Position numbers and translations under genes: made by a program. Below are positions 21,543-25,690 of a DNA stretch of 25,690 nucleotides, piece after piece (positions within the stretch are counted from its first letter, which is position 1; every line of letters begins with the position of its first letter). Location: NCBI GenBank assembly GCA_964648275.1, contig CAZYOB010000012.1, forward strand, positions 1 through 25,690. Direction: 5' to 3'. The stretch comes from CAIQPO01 sp964648275. Lineage in GTDB: Bacteria > Patescibacteriota > Microgenomatia > UBA1400 > MFAQ01. The notes below the pieces were generated by a model. That model saw only the letters and a program-made list of their open reading frames with translations, did no database searches and was not told the origin of the DNA.

Positions 21543-24194
21543 TCACCAGGCTACTTCGTACTTAACTCTTCTTGTTTTGCCGCTTCTCCACTCAGCAACA
21601 TCAAATAAACTTCTCCATTTACGGTTTGCAGATTTATATTTCTGAGATAAAGCATAAGGCGTGCTCCTTTGATCCAACTGTTTCCCTATTACTCTTGTTA
21701 TAAATCTTTCTAAATTAACAGATGTATCAACTCCTATCCTATACATACAATCTTTCCAGAGATTATTGAACCAACCAACGAATTCTTCATTATGATCTAT
21801 TGATTCTCTTTTAGGCAACCCTGTTCCCACATATAAACCGCTATCAGATGAATTATCCCATCTTACAGAATCTAAATAAGCCCTAAACAGTTGATCCATC
21901 GGCCATGTATTTTCCTCTAATACGTATGGATTTGCAGCGCTGTTACCAAACAACATTGATTTTGTCCACTCCTCCATAGTAGAGGATACATGTCTACCAA
22001 GTTCTAACCCAGAATATCCCATATTTACACCATTAACGAACAGACTACCTTTTAGTTTTCCTAAAACACCAGCACCGATATCTCCTGGCTTACTTCTACC
22101 ACCTATTGTTGCCAATGTATCTACCACGACTGATGCTGATTGAAAATTAGTTAACATCGTCTTGTTCAAGTTTGCCAATCTAGAAGCATCATTACTCAGT
22201 TCACCAGACCATTCCTGTAGATATCGGCCTCTCAACAACGCGCTTCTAAATCTACCATCAGAATAATCTAGCTCCGTCCTGGCAAACTGGACACCTTCTT
22301 CTTTAAAGACATTACTATTAGTTTCTACGAATCTACTTAACGCAGCTTTATATTCAGCTTCACTCCGATAATTTTGTATTTTAGGAACAAGACCACTTAA
22401 TCCCTTTTCAACGATTAATCTGACTCCACCTGGGACGGCAGCCGCAGAGATCTTATACATTCTCTCCAATCTAAAATCAGAGAATCTAACCAGCCTTCTC
22501 ATTGGATGCAATGAGTCAAACTCTGCCTGCCAACATCCAGCTTCAGCGAGCTGCCACGCCAATAAACCCGCATCAATGTTTCCACTTATGTTTCTTCTGG
22601 AAATTTCCTCTTTTCTATTTGGATTGTCACTAAAACCCCAAAGGTTCAATTTTTTATTACCCGGACCAACAAGATTCCTTGCCTCAGAATTAGTATCATA
22701 TGCCATTAGAGCATATATATTTTTTGCGGCATCCTGAATCTGATCTCTCAGGTTTATTGTTATCGGCTCATTATTTTCATTTAAAGTGGCATAATTAGTC
22801 TGTTCGCCGAGCCATTTTTTGGTCAAATCGGATATTATTGGAGCCCTCTCCATTCTGTTTTTTACTAAGTCATATGGTTCCGTCCCCGATTGCATATTAC
22901 CTTTTAGCTCATCCCACCATCTAACGAGTCTCGCCAGATCGGACCTGGCATATATTTCATCAATCAACCTCTCTCTAAGGTTTTCACCAATAACTATCTG
23001 ATAAAGCCCTCTCGTATCCCTCATCGTAGCCTCTGCTTTTTTAAGGAGCTCAGGAGCAGAGGTGTTTGGATTTTCTAAAACAGCATCTACTAAATATTTT
23101 CTTATCCAAGCAATGTTCTCACTGTCATTTTCCTTAATTTCAAGCTTATTAAATACCCCACTCCCTCCGAATTCATTTCCTCCACCTTCGGTTCCTCTAG
23201 AAGCTTCAATTTCGTCAATTTTCTGATAAATCAGCTTCTTTTGATCTAAATCCTTATATCGTCTGAGAAGTTCTTTTAGTTCGCTGATCTGGAACTTCAA
23301 AGGAATTTCGCCCAATATTGTTTGAATATCCCTATCAAGACTAGAAAGTGACGTGGGAGATTCAATCTGCTCTGCCGCCGTAGTTACCTCGGGTTCATTC
23401 GTTTTTTCCACTTCAGCTCTCTTTTCACCAGGTTGAATAACTCGTGTATTATTTTCTTCTCCTGCAGGTGCGTCAACCCAAATCTCGTACAATAGTTTCT
23501 GCGCTTCCTCCTTGGTCATTCCACTCCTTACGGTTTTGTTCTCAAAAACGAGACGGGCTGCATCCTCGATCTTCCTGTAATAGGCAACTCTGTCTTCTCT
23601 GCTCATTCCGACAACATCGGCTGCGACTGTCTCCCAAACTTTTCCCAGTCTTTGCTGTACCGCTTCTTTTTCTCTATAATCGGCATCTATGTTCTCCTGT
23701 GAACGTTTCTTGGTCTTTTCTCTGTCTTCAAATCTATGAACTGGTCTGATAGCCCTCACCAAATCTTTCTCCAACCCCTCATACCAAACACCCTCACTCT
23801 GTGACTCTAACTCTTCTGGTTCAATTTGTTCTGCGGGTGCGGTTTGCTCTCCTTCATCCAAAACATCTAGAAATCCAGCATCGGGAGTCACTTCTGCCTG
23901 CATTAAGTCCCTTACCTCATTGTAATAATTTACTACTTCAATTGCTCTCTCGAGCTTTCCATTTGGTAAGTACTCATCAATTTCACTTTTTTCCACTATT
24001 TCATTGACTGCCAACCCGGATTCCCTACCCTCTTGAACCGTTCCTGAAACCTTAATTTTGCCTTCTTCAATGCTTAATCGAGCCATTGCCTTGTCAAAAT
24101 CCTCCAACCTCTGCGGATCTTGCTCCAAAAAATTCCTTAGCTTTTTCTTAGCTTCATTTCTTTGCTCTTGTTCTTGATTAAGCGTTTCAGTCAT
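21543..24194 (-). CDS. Large soluble protein of unknown function
   Basis: An 883-residue protein with no signal peptide and no membrane helix. I do not recognise it. Residues about 22-98 (with KIKVSGTVQEGRESG and DEYLPNGKLERAIEVV) match the C-terminus of the neighbouring 425-residue protein, so they form a shared domain. Residues 100-310 are charged and helical, with low-complexity linkers (GGGNEFGGSG). The remainder (about 330-883) seems to be a compact helical body with WWDELKGNM, LLAWQLAEAGCW and MRRLVRFSDFRLERMYKI. The end is basic. It is convergent with the VirB6-like gene and AT-richer than the pilus genes. TGA-TATAAT (24229-24237) gives a leader of about 28 nt, yet no Shine-Dalgarno sequence precedes the ATG. 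It may be a cytoplasmic partner of the pilus locus, which is a guess from position only. Confidence 0.75.
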   Translation of the reverse strand: MTETLNQEQEQRNEAKKKLRNFLEQDPQRLEDFDKAMARLSIEEGKIKVSGTVQEGRESGLAVNEIVEKSEIDEYLPNGKLERAIEVVNYYNEVRDLMQAEVTPDAGFLDVLDEGEQTAPAEQIEPEELESQSEGVWYEGLEKDLVRAIRPVHRFEDREKTKKRSQENIDADYREKEAVQQRLGKVWETVAADVVGMSREDRVAYYRKIEDAARLVFENKTVRSGMTKEEAQKLLYEIWVDAPAGEENNTRVIQPGEKRAEVEKTNEPEVTTAAEQIESPTSLSSLDRDIQTILGEIPLKFQISELKELLRRYKDLDQKKLIYQKIDEIEASRGTEGGGNEFGGSGVFNKLEIKENDSENIAWIRKYLVDAVLENPNTSAPELLKKAEATMRDTRGLYQIVIGENLRERLIDEIYARSDLARLVRWWDELKGNMQSGTEPYDLVKNRMERAPIISDLTKKWLGEQTNYATLNENNEPITINLRDQIQDAAKNIYALMAYDTNSEARNLVGPGNKKLNLWGFSDNPNRKEEISRRNISGNIDAGLLAWQLAEAGCWQAEFDSLHPMRRLVRFSDFRLERMYKISAAAVPGGVRLIVEKGLSGLVPKIQNYRSEAEYKAALSRFVETNSNVFKEEGVQFARTELDYSDGRFRSALLRGRYLQEWSGELSNDASRLANLNKTMLTNFQSASVVVDTLATIGGRSKPGDIGAGVLGKLKGSLFVNGVNMGYSGLELGRHVSSTMEEWTKSMLFGNSAANPYVLEENTWPMDQLFRAYLDSVRWDNSSDSGLYVGTGLPKRESIDHNEEFVGWFNNLWKDCMYRIGVDTSVNLERFITRVIGKQLDQRSTPYALSQKYKSANRKWRSLFDVAEWRSGKTRRVKYEVAW

Positions 24195-24228
24195 CGTAAT
24201 GAGGAAATCGAACCTATAACTACCTGCA

Positions 24229-24237
24229 ATTATATCA
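24229..24237 (-). promoter_or_regulatory. Extended -10 of the 883-residue protein gene
   Basis: TGA-TATAAT on the minus strand, a consensus extended -10 located 34 bp before the ATG. It lies after the terminator of the upstream gene, so the two large unknown genes have separate transcripts. Confidence 0.55.
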
Positions 24238-24255
24238 CCAAACCTAAATTAACCA

Positions 24256-24283
24256 CAAAAAAGCAGGGGGGTTAGCCCCTGCT
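24256..24283 (-). terminator. Terminator of the 425-residue protein gene
   Basis: Read on the minus strand, AGCAGGGG and CCCCTGCT form a perfect 8-bp stem with a 6-nt loop, followed by TTTTTT. It begins one base after the TAG stop of the upstream gene. Confidence 0.88.
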
Positions 24284-24284
24284 A

Positions 24285-25562
24285 CTAGATATTAATGAAT
24301 CCCATGACTATTTGAAGGGTTTGAAATATTTCAAAGGCTCTCAAACCTTTCTGTCTCCCTTCTCTTGGAAGAAATTCTTCCAAGTTTCCTAATTTAATCA
24401 TCTTCAATAACGCTTTTCCCGCAATCCTTCCTTGCTCTGGAGTACCGCTAACACTAATCTTATTCCCAAAAATAGAAACATTAGAAAGCTGCAACTCAAG
24501 AAGCTCAAACTCTTCGGGGTGAGCGACATAATACTTGACCAAGGTGTCTTCACAATTTGCCAGGTTTGCGGCTTCCCAGATTTCGGAAATTACTCGATTA
24601 ATCTCTTCTTTCTGTTTAAGATCGTGGATCCTTATTTCAAACACAAGGATCGCATTTTTCAGTTCTTTTCTCCTGGCCTTATTTTTTTCAGCTCTTTCAA
24701 TAGCTACTTTTCCATTGTGATAACTGTCACGCTCCATCCCCCACTTCCAATCCCGCAACCAATCCAAATCTGTTTTTATTTCAGAAATCAACCTCTTAAT
24801 TAACTGCTTCTGATTTCTAGTTTCCTCATCATCAAAACTATCTTTAAAAACATAAGATGCTGGTCCTAAGATGAGTAGCGGATCAATGACTAATCTTGCA
24901 GATATTTCCTCTTCATACCATCCAAGAACTAAACAAAAATAATCATTAGCTTCTGACCATTTACGGATTAAGGAGTCAGATTTTCTTCGAGAAGTTGCTC
25001 GAGATGATGCCTCGTTTAGACGAAGCACATCTCTGTAAGTTTTCCGAAGTTCATTCTTAAGTTCTCTAATTCTCGGAGTATCACCAGATCTAACTATCCA
25101 TTCACGAGGAATTTCTATAAGTTGAGAATAATCTGGTGACAATGAATGAATGTCCAAGCTTTCAGCGTCATCTTCGTTAACCTGTGATTGTTGAGGGTCA
25201 TTTGCCAAACCTAATAACTGATCTCGTAAAGACTGATCCAAGCCAGACTCAACATCAAGAAAACTTCTTAATTCCTCTTTGTCTGCCTCAGATAATTGTT
25301 CTCCCTGCTTAATCTTCTGCCAAAATTCACGATTCCCGTGTAATAGGGTATTCCGATCAGATATGCTGTACTCGCTTCCGTCAGTTAGAACAGCTTTTTT
25401 ACTTCCATTAGTATATTGAGCGGTTAACCATCCGATCTCTTTTGAATCCTCAGAATATATTTTTCTTCGACCATCTGAATAAGGAGAAGATAGAATAACT
25501 GTTCTTCCATCATCAAGCTCTACTTTCTGACTTCCATCTGAATAGTTGTCTAATACTTTCAT
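24285..25562 (-). CDS. Unknown protein with N-terminal repeats and a C-terminal domain shared with its neighbour
   Basis: A 425-residue soluble protein, not recognised. The first 65 residues hold three degenerate repeats of about 21-22 residues, each beginning Y-S/T-D/N-G-S/R (NYSDGSQKVELDDG, PYSDGRRKIYSED, QYTNGSKKAVLTDG), likely a small beta-sheet. The middle (about 155-340) is helical and charged. Residues about 342-420 (KISVSGTPEQGRIAG, EEFLPREGRQKGLRAFEI) match residues 22-98 of the 883-residue protein downstream. The start is ATG 25562, 6 bp after a perfect AGGAGG; the GTG one codon earlier is less well spaced. It has its own promoter and terminator. Confidence 0.78.
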   Translation of the reverse strand: MKVLDNYSDGSQKVELDDGRTVILSSPYSDGRRKIYSEDSKEIGWLTAQYTNGSKKAVLTDGSEYSISDRNTLLHGNREFWQKIKQGEQLSEADKEELRSFLDVESGLDQSLRDQLLGLANDPQQSQVNEDDAESLDIHSLSPDYSQLIEIPREWIVRSGDTPRIRELKNELRKTYRDVLRLNEASSRATSRRKSDSLIRKWSEANDYFCLVLGWYEEEISARLVIDPLLILGPASYVFKDSFDDEETRNQKQLIKRLISEIKTDLDWLRDWKWGMERDSYHNGKVAIERAEKNKARRKELKNAILVFEIRIHDLKQKEEINRVISEIWEAANLANCEDTLVKYYVAHPEEFELLELQLSNVSIFGNKISVSGTPEQGRIAGKALLKMIKLGNLEEFLPREGRQKGLRAFEIFQTLQIVMGFINI

Positions 25563-25568
25563 CACAAA

Positions 25569-25630
25569 CCTCCTAGGTTTGAAAAGTGCAAGATTTCGCC
25601 TATGCTACCACTTATAGGCTACTTTTTCAA
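25569..25630 (-). promoter_or_regulatory. Promoter and ribosome-binding site of the 425-residue protein gene
   Basis: On the minus strand: TTGAAA (-35, 25625-25630), exactly 17 bp, then TAGCAT (-10, 25602-25607) preceded by TGG, and a leader of about 30 nt with AGGAGG (25569-25574). This is the conventional leadered arrangement, in contrast to most first genes in the window. Confidence 0.65.
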
Positions 25631-25631
25631 C

Positions 25632-25657
25632 AAAAACCCCGCCTGTCTCAGCGGGGC
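25632..25657 (-). terminator. Terminator of a gene beyond the right edge
   Basis: On the minus strand CCCCGC and GCGGGG pair around an 8-nt loop, followed by TTTTTG. It would end a transcript coming from outside the window. Positions 25658-25690 show no gene start. Confidence 0.8.
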
Positions 25658-25690
25658 GTATCCTCAAATCTCCCCATATTCCTCACCCAA

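Noticed and set aside
1..25690. CRISPR array or cas genes
   Set aside because: No regularly spaced repeats and no Cas-like protein were seen on either strand. The only repeated units are the pilin genes, which are diverged paralogues.
1..25690. UGA recoding, as in some Patescibacteria lineages
   Set aside because: Several well-supported genes end at TGA in proper positions (842, 2398, 4039, 21543) and no conserved protein needs an in-frame TGA to be read through.

Overview
The window looks like a chromosome segment of a Candidate Phyla Radiation / Patescibacteria bacterium, probably of Microgenomates type. The evidence is small, tightly packed genes, a tandem array of tiny two-helix type IV secretion-like pilins, several large proteins of no recognisable family, and minimal cell-envelope genes. 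TGA is used as an ordinary stop (for example in the recombinase-coupled rep gene and the comF-like gene), so UGA is not recoded. The taxonomic call is an inference from gene content.

Layout. Positions 1-2323 are the right end of an integrated element: a HUH rolling-circle Rep, a 4-nt overlap, then a large serine recombinase whose last codons run into the 3' end of tRNA-Ser(GCU). Positions 2398-3802 hold a divergent pair, a CDP-alcohol phosphatidyltransferase and a PHP phosphoesterase. Positions 3942-7491 form an RNA and quality-control block: tRNA-Ser(UGA), a ComF-like phosphoribosyltransferase, tmRNA (ssrA), a single-ring Clp-type AAA+ unfoldase, and smpB with a small co-translated partner. 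Positions 7506-12093 are a minus-strand envelope block: a SpoIID-domain protein, a PH-domain membrane protein, a 75-residue membrane protein, and a membrane protein with a PP2C-like N-domain and a propeller-like C-domain. Positions 12149-21506 are a plus-strand pilus locus: nine VirB2/TrbC-like pilins, an exported protein with a lysozyme-like C-domain, and a polytopic VirB6/TrbL-like protein. It is interrupted by uppS (plus strand) and by a polyprenyl diphosphate synthase and a small hypothetical gene (minus strand). Positions 21543-25562 carry two large unknown soluble proteins on the minus strand that share a domain.

How it fits together. The two prenyl-chain enzymes would make the undecaprenyl carrier for wall synthesis. 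The SpoIID protein and the lysozyme-like protein could open peptidoglycan. The pilin array plus the VirB6-like channel look like a T4SS-derived surface filament or DNA-uptake/export machine, and a ComF-like protein sits nearby. No VirB4/VirB11-type ATPase lies in the window.

The most unusual signals are: (1) pilins whose only leader is an 8-15 residue peptide ending in an A-x-A(Q) motif with no hydrophobic core; (2) the same leader motif followed by a pilin-like two-helix unit inside the VirB6-like protein; (3) about fourteen genes whose -10 box lies 4-11 bp before the start codon, implying leaderless mRNAs, including a palindromic back-to-back promoter; (4) a shared domain in the two large unknown proteins; and (5) a single-ring Clp ATPase with a possible ClpP-docking tripeptide beside ssrA and smpB.
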